DNA of 64,000 bases from Granulosicoccus sp036478595 (GCA_036478595.1 JAZGEF010000036.1:1-64000); one strand, 5' to 3'. Shown: positions 16,660 to 25,087, numbered from the stretch's first letter. Notes: generated by a model not told the origin, from the sequence alone. Made by a program: numbers and translations.

Positions 16660-17433
16660 TTAGCTATTACTATGTTGCAGGAATTCTGTACAAAGACGGC
16701 TAAATACTGCAGGTTTCTCAGCGTGTACCCAATGGCCTGCGCCCGGAATTTCTTTAAGCGTAACCTGTGAGAAATGACGCTTAATTAGCTCAGCATCTGC
16801 TTCGCGAATGTAATCGCTTTTACTGCCTTTTATAAACAATGTTGGAATGGCAATCGCTTTTGCCATGGTGGGCATTTCTCGGATGGATGTATAATTTGCA
16901 TTGATACCGTTTAGATCAAACTGCCAACGAAGCGCCTTGTCGGCGTCCCGAATTAGGCTCTTTAGTAAAAATGCCCTTACTCCCGCCTCAGCTATTGTTG
17001 CCCGCAATAGTTTATCGGCGTCCCGGCGGTCGATTACTGTGTTGAGATCCAGCGATGACAATGCGTCCAGTAGTTCTTGATGGTGTGGCGGATATAACCG
17101 CGGAGCGATATCGACAATGATTAATTTGCTGATACGCTGCTGAGTGTCGTTGTTGGCCAAAGCCATGGCAACTTTGCCACCCAGTGAATGTCCTATTACC
17201 GAGCAGCGTTCTATTTTGTTTTGTTCCAGGTAGCGCTGGATTTCGTCTGCCATAGCCGAGATGGACAGCTTGGATAAGGTATCAGAATTGCCGTGCCCCG
17301 GCAGGTCGATACGATGTACCTGGTGATGGCGTTCGAAATGTAGAGCGATTGAACGGTAGTTATCCAGGCTGCCAAATAGCCCATGTAAGATAAGTAGTGG
17401 TTCACCACGGCCTGCAACCACAGCGTTTATCAT
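16660..17433 (-). CDS. Alpha/beta-hydrolase, YbfF-type esterase
   Basis: A 257-residue cytoplasmic hydrolase with the alpha/beta fold: oxyanion motif L-H-G-L-F-G-S (about 17-23), nucleophile elbow G-H-S-L-G-G (S about 90), acid in the F-I-K-G-S-K-S-D region, and histidine in G-A-G-H-W-V-H. The order and length fit YbfF and related short-chain acyl esterases. The natural substrate of the family is not settled. The gene is divergent from gshA with about 54-63 bases between starts. Confidence 0.8.
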   Translation of the reverse strand: MINAVVAGRGEPLLILHGLFGSLDNYRSIALHFERHHQVHRIDLPGHGNSDTLSKLSISAMADEIQRYLEQNKIERCSVIGHSLGGKVAMALANNDTQQRISKLIIVDIAPRLYPPHHQELLDALSSLDLNTVIDRRDADKLLRATIAEAGVRAFLLKSLIRDADKALRWQFDLNGINANYTSIREMPTMAKAIAIPTLFIKGSKSDYIREADAELIKRHFSQVTLKEIPGAGHWVHAEKPAVFSRLCTEFLQHSNS

Positions 17434-17487
17434 CTAGGGTGAACGTTGTAGCAAACCATGGGGTAAACTGCCTGCATCATATATAGG

Positions 17488-19131
17488 GTGTTCATTGTGT
17501 ATAACGAAGTGGATTCTAGAGCAAAACGTTTGCTGGATGCGCATTCCGCCGCGATTTTTGCAAAAAGAAATATTGGCTTGGAAAAAGAATCGCTGCGCGT
17601 GGCGGCCGATGGTGCAATATCCCAACAACGGCACCCATCCAGCCTTGGCTCGCCGCTGTGCAACAAGAGCATTACAACCGATTTTTCTGAAGCGCTGATC
17701 GAGATGGTCACGCCTCCGTGTAAGTCGCCAGAATCGGTGATGGCGTATCTTACCGGCCTTCATCAGTTTATCGTAGCCCGATTGCCCGATCAAGAACACT
17801 TATGGAACACCAGCATGCCTTGTATTTTGCAAGGCGAACAAAGCATACGTATCGGGCAATATGGCAATTCGCACAACGGCCAGATGAAGCAGGCGTATCG
17901 ACGTGGCCTTGGCCTTCGTTACGGTCGTCGGATGCAAGCCATTGCTGGCGTCCATTTTAATTTTTCATTTGACGAAGCAATCTGGCCAGTATGGCAAAAG
18001 CTACACGGGCATCAACACAAATCATTGTTTGATATGTCGCAACGAGATGCATTGCGCACCGAAGGTTATTTTCATATGACGCGCAACCTGATGCGCGTTG
18101 GCTGGATGGTGCCGTATTTATTTGGTGCTTCGCCCGCTATCTGTCAGTCATTTTTGGGAGAGGATGATCACCCAACACTTAAAACGTTTAATGGCTCAAC
18201 GCGATACGAACCCTTTGGCACCTCTTTACGCTTGGGTAATATCGGTTATCAGTATCGTGACGATAAAAATCTTGATTTAAGTGTTTGTCATAGCAATTTC
18301 GAATGCTATATGCGAGACATCATTGGGCATGTCAGTGAAGTACACCTGCCTTACAAAAAAACGGGAATACGTGATGACATTGGTCGCCATCAACAACTTA
18401 CAGCAAATCGGTTACAAATTGAAAACGAGTACTACAGCAGTGTGCGGCCCAAGCAAATAGCGGAGGCTGGTGAGATGCCAATAGTGGCACTTAAAAAACG
18501 CGGCATACGTTATCTCGAGCTACGCTCTGTGGATATCAATCTACTACACGACACCGGTGTGAACCTTGAGCAAATTGCCATGCTGGAGATGCTGATGATG
18601 TTTGCTTGGTTAGCCGACAGCCCGCCACTAGAGGTTGATGAAATGAGAGATAACGCCAGCAACATGACGCAGGTTGCTCATAATGGACGCAAAGCTGGCC
18701 TACAACTTATTAATACGGGTAAGCCGGTTGCGCTCGATCAGTGGGGATTGTCGATTGTTGACAGTATGCAAATTATTGCACAACAGCTTGATTGTGAAGC
18801 CGGTGGTGATCTATACGTACGATCGCTCGAGCAACAGCGAGCAAAGTTGCTAGATAGTGATAAAACGCCATCAGCCGTAGTACTTGCCGGTATTAAAGAG
18901 CGAGGGTCGTTCTTTGATTACGCTCTGGATCAATCAGTTTCATCGCATGACGCGCTATCGGCTTCAACAGCAGAAAGAGATCTCTCGTCCAAGTTAGCTA
19001 AGGAAGTAAGTGAGTCAATACAAGATCTTGAAGCGTTGGAGGCGCAGTGCTCAGGGAGCTTTGAAGTTTTTCTACAGGAATACTTTACGCAATTGCCCGA
19101 ACATGCAATGGCCAGTGCGGTACCAGTGTGA
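17488..19131 (+). CDS. gshA: Glutamate-cysteine ligase GshA
   Basis: First, rate-limiting step of glutathione synthesis: ATP-dependent ligation of glutamate and cysteine in the cytoplasm. The 547 residues (518 in E. coli) belong to the proteobacterial type. The N-terminus has N-I-G-L-E-K-E-S-L-R-V, then D-F-S-E-A-L-I-E, and R-Y-L-E-L-R-S-V-D-I-N in the middle. The start is GTG: either 17488 or, with an AGGG at a better distance, GTG 17497; there is no nearby ATG. The excess length is a loose, polar C-terminal stretch. gshB is not in the window. mobA begins 33 bases downstream. Confidence 0.95.
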   Translation: MFIVYNEVDSRAKRLLDAHSAAIFAKRNIGLEKESLRVAADGAISQQRHPSSLGSPLCNKSITTDFSEALIEMVTPPCKSPESVMAYLTGLHQFIVARLPDQEHLWNTSMPCILQGEQSIRIGQYGNSHNGQMKQAYRRGLGLRYGRRMQAIAGVHFNFSFDEAIWPVWQKLHGHQHKSLFDMSQRDALRTEGYFHMTRNLMRVGWMVPYLFGASPAICQSFLGEDDHPTLKTFNGSTRYEPFGTSLRLGNIGYQYRDDKNLDLSVCHSNFECYMRDIIGHVSEVHLPYKKTGIRDDIGRHQQLTANRLQIENEYYSSVRPKQIAEAGEMPIVALKKRGIRYLELRSVDINLLHDTGVNLEQIAMLEMLMMFAWLADSPPLEVDEMRDNASNMTQVAHNGRKAGLQLINTGKPVALDQWGLSIVDSMQIIAQQLDCEAGGDLYVRSLEQQRAKLLDSDKTPSAVVLAGIKERGSFFDYALDQSVSSHDALSASTAERDLSSKLAKEVSESIQDLEALEAQCSGSFEVFLQEYFTQLPEHAMASAVPV

Positions 19132-19164
19132 TGAGCGTGTGCAAACCAAGCGGTTTAAATCGGT

Positions 19165-19764
19165 ATGACTGATGTCGGTGTGGTCATTTTGGCAGGTGGG
19201 CTTGCCAGGCGTATGGAGGGTCAAGATAAGGGTCTGGTTGTGCTGGGCGATAAGCCAATGGTGCAGTGGACGCTAGACATTGTTAAACAATTCACTGCTG
19301 ATATCGTTATTAATGCCAATCGTAATCATGACGCCTATCAGCTGCATGGTATCCCCGTTATCAGCGATCAACACAAAGGGCATCTTGGGCCGTTAGCGGG
19401 TTTATATGCGGCAATGCAATCGCTAGATAACGATTACATTATTATGTGTCCCTGCGATTCACCCTTTGTGCAAATCGCGTTGCTTAACAAGCTAAAAGAT
19501 GGCTTAACTCGTGCCGCAACTGAAGACAGTGCAGAAATAGTGGTCGCCCACGATGGTGATCGATTGCAGCCAGTGTTTGCAATGGTATCAGGGGCCCTAG
19601 CTGATTCACTTGATAATTTTCTATTAAGCGGCGAACGCAAAATTGATAAATGGTACGGCATGCATAAAATGCTGGCAGTGGATTGCAGCGATTGCGCGGC
19701 ATCTTTTCGTAACATCAACACCGAAGAAGAGCGCTTAGCTGCCGAATTGGAAATCTCGCAGTGA
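19165..19764 (+). CDS. mobA: Molybdenum cofactor guanylyltransferase MobA
   Basis: MobA attaches GMP to Mo-molybdopterin to give the MGD cofactor used by DMSO-reductase-family enzymes. The 199 residues show the nucleotidyltransferase signature L-A-G-G-L-A-R-R-M-E-G-Q-D-K-G at the N-terminus, G-P-L-A-G-L in the middle and the metal-binding C-P-C-D-S-P-F. Its stop overlaps the GTG start of the following moeA by four bases (GTGA), so the two are translated as a unit. Confidence 0.94.
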   Translation: MTDVGVVILAGGLARRMEGQDKGLVVLGDKPMVQWTLDIVKQFTADIVINANRNHDAYQLHGIPVISDQHKGHLGPLAGLYAAMQSLDNDYIIMCPCDSPFVQIALLNKLKDGLTRAATEDSAEIVVAHDGDRLQPVFAMVSGALADSLDNFLLSGERKIDKWYGMHKMLAVDCSDCAASFRNINTEEERLAAELEISQ

Positions 19765-21035
19765 CGATTGAAAAACAACCATCGTGTGATGACCCAATCG
19801 AGCCGGCTTTATTGCCTGTTACTGAAGCGCGGCGGCGCATGGCGCTAGCCGTTTCACCAATTAACGATGCTGAATCCGTTCATTTAAGCGCATCGCTGGC
19901 ACGTGTGCTGGCCAACGACATCCATTCGCCACGGGCGGTGCCACCGCAATGTAATTCAGCGATGGACGGGTTTGCGATTTCGCGCGATAGTATTCCTTCT
20001 AGTGGTGAGGCAACACTAGAGTTGATTGATACTGCGTGGGCAGGCAGGCCGTGTGAACAAACCGTTCGGCAAGGGCAGGCTATTCGTATTTTTACCGGTG
20101 CCATCATGCCTGCAGGTGCGGACACAGTCGTAATACAAGAACACGCCATGCAAGTGGGTGACACAGTGCGCATCGATGCCGAGGTTCAAGCGGGTAAAAA
20201 TGTTAGGCCAGCGGGCGAGGATGTGCAAAAAGGTGAATGTGTATTGTGTGCTGGCACTACAGTAGGCGCGGCTGAAATCGGCGTGTTGGCTTCATTGGGT
20301 ATTGATACTGTTGATGTTGTACGAAAAATTCGCGTTGCCTTTTTTAGTACCGGCGACGAACTACGCGCACTAGATGAACACGCTGGCACCGAACTGCCGC
20401 TAGGTATGCTTTTTGACAGTAATCGCCATACGCTCAAGGCGCTGCTCGCATCCCCAGCCATCGACATCATTGACATGGGCGTAGTGCCTGATGATGTGGA
20501 CAAAACACGCAGCGCTTTACTCAGTGCTGCAAAGCAGGCTGATTTGGTGGTTACATCAGGCGGTATCTCTGCAGGTGAAGCAGATTTTGTTGCCCAAGTA
20601 TTTCAGGAGCAAGGGCGAGTATCGTTTTGGAAACTGGCCATGCGTCCGGGCAGGCCCTTAGCATTTGGCCATGTAGAAGATGCCGTTTTTTTTGGATTGC
20701 CTGGTAACCCAGTAGCAGTGGTAGTGACCTATTTACAGTTTGTAAAACCTGCTATTAAACGATTGCAAGGCGCAGTGCGTGTGGAGCCTATTATTTTGCC
20801 TGCAATTAGTACTTCCGCCATGCGCAAAACGCCAGGACGCACGGAGTTTCAGCGCGGAATGCTGAGTGTCGGCGATGATGGTCAGCTTAAAGTTGCTAGT
20901 ACAGGTAAGCAAGGCGCAGGGCGGTTAACATCAGTTGCGCAAGCGGACTGTTTAATTGTGTTGGAGCCTACGCGGGGAAAAGTAGAGCCAGGAGACACAG
21001 TGAGGGTTCAGCCCTTCTTTGGTTTGTTAGCGTAA
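19761..21035 (+). CDS. moeA: Molybdopterin molybdenumtransferase MoeA (second copy)
   Basis: A second full-length MoeA of 424 residues. Motifs: N-S-A-M-D-G-F-A near residue 67, T-S-G-G-I-S-A-G-E-A-D-F, M-R-P-G-R-P-L-A-F-G, G-L-P-G-N-P-V-A-V and the C-terminal domain with R-T-E-F-Q-R-G. It begins at GTG 19761 inside the last codons of mobA (4-base overlap). Being coupled to mobA, it looks like the dedicated partner for MGD synthesis. The solitary copy at 370-1650 could be a paralogue with its own regulation or substrate (some genomes keep separate copies for different molybdo-enzymes or for tungsten). The window does not decide this. Confidence 0.92.
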   Translation: MTIEKQPSCDDPIEPALLPVTEARRRMALAVSPINDAESVHLSASLARVLANDIHSPRAVPPQCNSAMDGFAISRDSIPSSGEATLELIDTAWAGRPCEQTVRQGQAIRIFTGAIMPAGADTVVIQEHAMQVGDTVRIDAEVQAGKNVRPAGEDVQKGECVLCAGTTVGAAEIGVLASLGIDTVDVVRKIRVAFFSTGDELRALDEHAGTELPLGMLFDSNRHTLKALLASPAIDIIDMGVVPDDVDKTRSALLSAAKQADLVVTSGGISAGEADFVAQVFQEQGRVSFWKLAMRPGRPLAFGHVEDAVFFGLPGNPVAVVVTYLQFVKPAIKRLQGAVRVEPIILPAISTSAMRKTPGRTEFQRGMLSVGDDGQLKVASTGKQGAGRLTSVAQADCLIVLEPTRGKVEPGDTVRVQPFFGLLA

Positions 21036-21048
21036 GTTAGGCTGCGCC

Positions 21049-21852
21049 CTACGCCTTAGGCGCCAACACCAATCGATAGACATTAAGTAAAGCAAAGATC
21101 AACGCTGCCACGCACACGATAGTGGGCCCTGTAGGCGTATCCAATTGATAGGCAATCACTAAACCACACAATGCTGATGTAGCGCCAATGCCTGATGCTA
21201 GGGCTGCCATCTTCTCGGGTGTGGCCGATAGTGCTCTTGCCGCTGCTGCTGGTATAATTAACAACGCTGCTATTAATAAGGCACCCACCACCTTAATTGC
21301 TACAGCCACTACGATAGCCAGCGACACAGTTAAAATTAATTGCTCTTTATTGGGGTTAAAGCCTGCTGCATAGGCTAAGTCTGGGTTAAGTGTGGATGTG
21401 ATTAACGCACGCCAGCGCCAAATTAGCGAACTTATTACCACTAATGCGCCACCCCAGATAATCAGTAAATCGAGCTTAGATACAGCTAGTATGTCGCCAA
21501 ACAAATAGGCCATGAGATCAATGCGAACATCACTTAAGAAAGATACTGCCACTAAGCCGATTGCCAGAGCTGAATGTGCGATCACGCCCAGTAATGTATC
21601 CATTGCATAGCCACGATTACTCAGTAGCGTTACTGTTAGGGCCATTAACATTGACATGGCCAACACACCAACCCAGATAGAGGTAGAAAATGCCAAGGCT
21701 AGCGCGACGCCTAATATAGATGCATGGGCGGTGGCATCACCAAAGTAGGCCATGCGTCGCCATACAACAAAGCAACCGAGCGGCGCCGCGGCAAGCGCAA
21801 CCCCTAATCCTGCAAGGGCTGCACGCACTAAAAAGTGATCCAGTGTAATCAC
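21049..21852 (-). CDS. znuB: Zinc ABC transporter permease ZnuB
   Basis: Inner-membrane channel of the high-affinity zinc importer. The 267 residues have about eight hydrophobic helices and the ABC-3 family pattern (G-C-F-V-V-W-R-R-M-A-Y-F-G-D-A, the cytoplasmic loop contacting ZnuC; L-I-A-A-L-L-I-I-P-A-A-A-A later). The start overlaps the end of znuC by four bases (ATGA). Confidence 0.93.
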   Translation of the reverse strand: MITLDHFLVRAALAGLGVALAAAPLGCFVVWRRMAYFGDATAHASILGVALALAFSTSIWVGVLAMSMLMALTVTLLSNRGYAMDTLLGVIAHSALAIGLVAVSFLSDVRIDLMAYLFGDILAVSKLDLLIIWGGALVVISSLIWRWRALITSTLNPDLAYAAGFNPNKEQLILTVSLAIVVAVAIKVVGALLIAALLIIPAAAARALSATPEKMAALASGIGATSALCGLVIAYQLDTPTGPTIVCVAALIFALLNVYRLVLAPKA

Positions 21853-22577
21853 TCGCAGTTTCCGTCGGCGTCGTGCGTATGGCTGTGCTCATGGCGATAA
21901 AGCGCGAGCGCGCCCTGAGTACCGCTGCCAAATAAAGCACGGTATTCAGGTGCTGACACCACTTGTTCAGGGCGGCCTTCACAGCATACGTGTCCGTTTA
22001 AACAAATAACGCGATCAGATGCTGCCATCACCACGTGCAGCTCATGACTCACCATCAGCACGGCGCAATCGATTTCATTGCGGATGGTATCGATCAATTG
22101 ATAAAACGCTGCTGAGCCAAGTTGATCCAGGCCTTGAGTCGCTTCGTCTAAAATCAATAAATCAGGTTTGCCCATTAAGGCTCTTGCTAACAGAGCACGC
22201 TGAAACTGTCCGCCAGAAAGCTCGGAGAGTTGTTTGCTCTCAAGGTTAGTAGTGCCCACTTGCTGCAAGGCTTGTGCGGCGGCGGCATCGCTGACCGGTT
22301 TGGGTAAATCCAGAAACCGTCTAACCGTAATTGGCAATGTAGGGTCGATTTGTAAATGCTGTGGCACATAACCAATGGCGAGCTTAGATTCTCGCTTGAT
22401 AGAACCCGTAGTCGGTTTGACGGCGCCGACAATGGTGCGCAGCAAGGTGGATTTGCCTGAGCCATTGGGGCCAACGATCGTGACAATCTCACGGCGATCG
22501 ATATGCAGATCAACATCGTGCAGGATAGTGTTGCCTGCCAGCTCGACTGACAGATCCGAAACAGTAAGCAGGCTCAT
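21849..22577 (-). CDS. znuC: Zinc ABC transporter ATPase ZnuC
   Basis: Powers zinc uptake with ZnuB. It has Walker A G-P-N-G-S-G-K-S-T, the signature L-S-G-G-Q-F-Q-R, Walker B L-L-I-L-D-E-A, the H-loop S-H-E-L-H and a His-rich C-terminal tail (H-E-H-S-H-T-H-D-A-D) that fits metal binding. The frame extends 16 codons upstream, but ATG 22577 (M-S-L-L-T-V-S-D-L) matches the family start. That leaves the palindrome at 22602-22620 in the leader rather than in the coding region. Confidence 0.94.
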   Translation of the reverse strand: MSLLTVSDLSVELAGNTILHDVDLHIDRREIVTIVGPNGSGKSTLLRTIVGAVKPTTGSIKRESKLAIGYVPQHLQIDPTLPITVRRFLDLPKPVSDAAAAQALQQVGTTNLESKQLSELSGGQFQRALLARALMGKPDLLILDEATQGLDQLGSAAFYQLIDTIRNEIDCAVLMVSHELHVVMAASDRVICLNGHVCCEGRPEQVVSAPEYRALFGSGTQGALALYRHEHSHTHDADGNCE

Positions 22578-22601
22578 GATGAAACGCGTGTGGAACCGAG
22601 T

Positions 22602-22620
22602 GTATGATGGGGCATCATAC
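22602..22620. promoter_or_regulatory. Candidate Zur operator in the znuCB/znuA divergent promoter
   Basis: GTATGATG, a GGG spacer and CATCATAC form a perfect 8+3+8 palindrome. It lies in the 57-base gap between the ATG of znuC (22577) and the TTG of znuA (22635). Zur binds AT-rich palindromes of similar size between znuA and znuCB in gammaproteobacteria. The arms here are not the enterobacterial sequence, so the assignment rests on position and symmetry. Confidence 0.55.
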
Positions 22621-22634
22621 GGCAAAGCTCCTCA

Positions 22635-23558
22635 TTGGTAACACTCTTGTTCATTTCTCGCACATATTTTTTGAATTCGCTATTGCTTTCGCTTATTGTG
22701 TGGGCTGCTCCTGCTCAAGCTGCGGCACCGCATGTGGTTACTGATATCGCGCCAGTTCATTCCTTGGTGAGTCAAGTGCTGGGCGATGTCGGTTCAGCTG
22801 ACGTGCTGATAAGTGGTAACGCTACGCCTCACGATTTCTCGTTGCGCCCATCGCTTGCAAAGGCATTGGCTAAAGCTGACATCATATTTAGGGTAGGCAG
22901 CGAGCTCACGCCCTGGCTTGACGGTCCGCTTAAGAAGTTGGCTGCTAATGCTCAAGCAATCTCCTTGCTTAAAGCAGATAGTGTTACACGGCTTCCAGCA
23001 CGTGAAGATGCGCAATTTGCAGCGCACCAACACGAGGGCGCAGATGATCATACAACCGATCCGCATGCTTGGCTTGATCCGAATAATGCGCTGCTATGGC
23101 TCGATGTGATTGCTTTAACGCTTGCACAATTTGATCAGCAACATGCGAAGGTGTATCAGCAAAATGCGATGATTGCCAAGGCTGCCTTAATTGCCACTCA
23201 CGAACAATTAAAACTGCAGCTTGAACCATTGGCGGGGAAACCATTTTTGGTTTACCACGACTCGTTTCAATATTTTGAACATCATTTTAAATTGAAAGCA
23301 ATGGGCTCAATTGCGGCATCAGATGCGCGAAGGCCAGGGCCAGCGCGCGTAGAGCGTGTGAGAAGGCTGGTAAAGAATAAAGGCATACGCTGTGTCATGG
23401 GAGAACCGCAATTCAACGCTAGCTTGGTGCATTCGGTAGCGCCTATGGCTTCTGTAGTCACGGTTGATGTGCTGGGTGCAAAACTGACACCCGGAGCTCA
23501 GCTCTACAACGAACTGCTAATTGAAGTTGGCGATGCCTTAGAGCGTTGTTTGCAATAG
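22635..23558 (+). CDS. znuA: Zinc ABC transporter periplasmic binding protein ZnuA
   Basis: Captures zinc in the periplasm and hands it to ZnuB. The 307-residue precursor has a signal peptide (hydrophobic about 12-30, cleavage after A-Q-A). Metal ligands are present: H in A-T-P-H-D-F, H in the short His/Asp loop H-Q-H-E-G-A-D-D-H and D-P-H-A-W-L-D-P, H in V-Y-H-D-S-F, and the C-terminal D-V-L-G part. The His-rich loop is much shorter than in E. coli ZnuA. No ATG is near, and the start is TTG 22635 or a TTG a few codons later (22647). Confidence 0.92.
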   Translation: MVTLLFISRTYFLNSLLLSLIVWAAPAQAAAPHVVTDIAPVHSLVSQVLGDVGSADVLISGNATPHDFSLRPSLAKALAKADIIFRVGSELTPWLDGPLKKLAANAQAISLLKADSVTRLPAREDAQFAAHQHEGADDHTTDPHAWLDPNNALLWLDVIALTLAQFDQQHAKVYQQNAMIAKAALIATHEQLKLQLEPLAGKPFLVYHDSFQYFEHHFKLKAMGSIAASDARRPGPARVERVRRLVKNKGIRCVMGEPQFNASLVHSVAPMASVVTVDVLGAKLTPGAQLYNELLIEVGDALERCLQ

Positions 23559-23595
23559 TATAATGATTGGATCGCTTGTTACCTGACATCATTCC

Positions 23596-23609
23596 TGTGA
23601 CATGTCACA
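23596..23609. repeat. Perfect 14-bp palindrome TGTGACATGTCACA
   Basis: A self-complementary 14-mer sits in the 102-base gap between the convergent 3' ends of znuA and the GFA gene. It resembles a CRP half-site pair (TGTGA and TCACA), but the inner spacing is four rather than six bases. Its position behind two genes gives no promoter to control. No T-run follows directly. Confidence 0.5.
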
Positions 23610-23660
23610 TAGGACTGCCTGCACACAAGCAAGAGTTCGTTTTTACAAATAATACAAATG

Positions 23661-24167
23661 CTAAAAATTCTTAATGCCAGCGGTCTCCTCAATCTTTGCC
23701 ATGCGTTGCATGCTCTCGGGGGACCAAGTCTCTTTAAAATTATAGAACGCGTCGAATATCTGATCTTCGCTCGGCAATACAACCTACGGTTGCTTTGATG
23801 CTGTAAAAATATGTACATCCGGTGGAAGCTGATCCGGGTTGTCAAGCGTGCCGACGCGAACGAATCGAACATGCTCTCGTAGGCCGCCCATATTGTAGTT
23901 GCTCCAAAGGGCTACTTTGCATGCGCTGCAACGGGTAATGTCTTGGCCAGTGCCGCTAGGTGTAGGCACAGAAATAGTGTCGACTTCCCCGGAAGTTAGC
24001 TTCACCCGATCAGCTTCATACACGGCATTTATCGCAAAAGCGGAACCGGAGTTTTTTTGACAACCCCGACAGTGGCAACCATGCACGATCATGGGTTCAG
24101 TGTTGATTTGATATCGTACTTTGCCACATGTGCAACCACCTTTTTTTACGTCGGTTCCTGTTTCCAT
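23661..24167 (-). pseudogene. GFA-fold (CENP-V/GFA) protein with an in-frame amber codon
   Basis: Members of the glutathione-dependent formaldehyde-activating (GFA) fold family bind zinc through cysteines. Here the ligands are intact: C-T-C-G-K-V-R-Y, H-C-R-G-C-Q and C-S-A-C. The reading frame stops at a TAG (23784-23786) after S-K-Q-P. Reading on in the same frame gives V-V-L-P-S-E-D-Q-I-F and then W-S-P-E-S-M, the normal family C-terminus, to a second stop at 23661. Family members usually have Trp where the TAG lies, so a single TGG to TAG change explains it. The product would lose 40 residues. A TTG seven codons before the ATG 24167 is an alternative start. It is the last gene of a three-gene unit with the hemoglobin and OsmC-like genes. 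Confidence 0.8.
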
Positions 24168-24212
24168 ACCGTTCTCTTTGTTGCGCAATGACCTTCCGCC
24201 GACTGGCGCTGA

Positions 24213-24581
24213 TTATGCACTTACAATATCAGGCTTGAGGCTTTCAAGAAAGTCCATAACCTCACCAGCTTCATTGGGACCAATACCCAATTCACCAACC
24301 ACGCTGACCACAATTTCGTTAAATCGAGTCCAATCGGCTGTAGTTATGCCCATGCCCTTATGGGTAAGTAGCATATCGCGGCCTTTGTAGTACATCTGAC
24401 CACCAGTTGAATTGACAATATAGTCAATCAGCAACTGCAGTTCACGCGCGTTTCTGTCTTCGCCACGGTCGCGCCAGAAGCGGCCCAAAAGATCGTCTTT
24501 TCTCGCAATGCCGACAACGTCTGTCGAGAATTTTGCAATACCGTCATACCCGCCTAGGCGTGAGTAGAGTGAAGTTGTCAA
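24213..24581 (-). CDS. Group 1 truncated hemoglobin
   Basis: A 122-residue haem protein of the 2-on-2 truncated globin fold, likely handling NO or oxygen in the cytoplasm. The proximal histidine is H74 (L-L-T-H-K-G-M-G-I). The N-terminus has the L-G-G-Y-D-G-I pattern of group 1. At the B9-B10 place, where most group 1 members have Phe-Tyr, this one reads F18-S19, so the usual distal tyrosine seems to be missing by my manual alignment. It begins 11 bases after the OsmC-like gene and is followed by the GFA gene. Confidence 0.85.
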   Translation of the reverse strand: MTTSLYSRLGGYDGIAKFSTDVVGIARKDDLLGRFWRDRGEDRNARELQLLIDYIVNSTGGQMYYKGRDMLLTHKGMGITTADWTRFNEIVVSVVGELGIGPNEAGEVMDFLESLKPDIVSA

Positions 24582-24592
24582 TTTGATAGCTC

Positions 24593-25087
24593 CTAGTTTT
24601 TGGTTGAAGTTGCGAAGGATTTTTCAATCGTGATTTCTACCGTTGAAGGTGTTTCACGCCGACAACCATCAGCAACTGGGGAGTGGGTTACCGCGTATTC
24701 GACGATCTCATGTAGCAGTTTTTCGTCTACACCTGCGGCACCAATCGTTACCCGCGTTCTCATACTTATCGGCCCGGCCGGTATTGATGCATCAAGTCCA
24801 AGCAGGCCTCGGTCATCGGATACGCTATCAGCTGTTACCTTAAGCGTGTCCAGCGTTATGCCCAACTGTGCAGCGTGTAACGCTATTCTTGTTGCGTCGC
24901 AGGTTGCAAGAGCCGCTCGTGACAACCAGCCTGGCGACGGTGCAGAGTTGCTGCCTCCGATTGCTTCTGGCATGTCAGTTACGACTGTCTCACCGTTCGT
25001 TCCAGTGGCCCGGCATCGTAGGCCGTCTTCCATGACCGCTGTGATAGGATTATCTTGGTTTACAGCGTCTTTTGGATTATCTTTCAA
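24593..25087 (-). CDS. OsmC/Ohr-family protein
   Basis: OsmC/Ohr-fold proteins reduce organic hydroperoxides with a cysteine pair. The 164 residues read G-L-R-C-R-A, then T-D-M-P-E-A-I-G-G, A-L-A-T-C-D-A-T-R-I-A, and V-A-D-G-C-R-R-E-T near the end, so the two family cysteines are present. The only usual start is TTG 25087. Homology-like sequence continues about eight residues further upstream (I-T-A-V-I-A-Y before the TTG), yet no ATG or GTG precedes it before a stop at 25130-25132. The start may be non-canonical or damaged. A later ATG at 25033 would cut into the domain. Confidence 0.75.
   Translation of the reverse strand: MKDNPKDAVNQDNPITAVMEDGLRCRATGTNGETVVTDMPEAIGGSNSAPSPGWLSRAALATCDATRIALHAAQLGITLDTLKVTADSVSDDRGLLGLDASIPAGPISMRTRVTIGAAGVDEKLLHEIVEYAVTHSPVADGCRRETPSTVEITIEKSFATSTKN

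Noticed and set aside
23596..23609. CRP binding site
   Set aside because: Half-sites match but inner spacing is four instead of six, and there is no promoter nearby.
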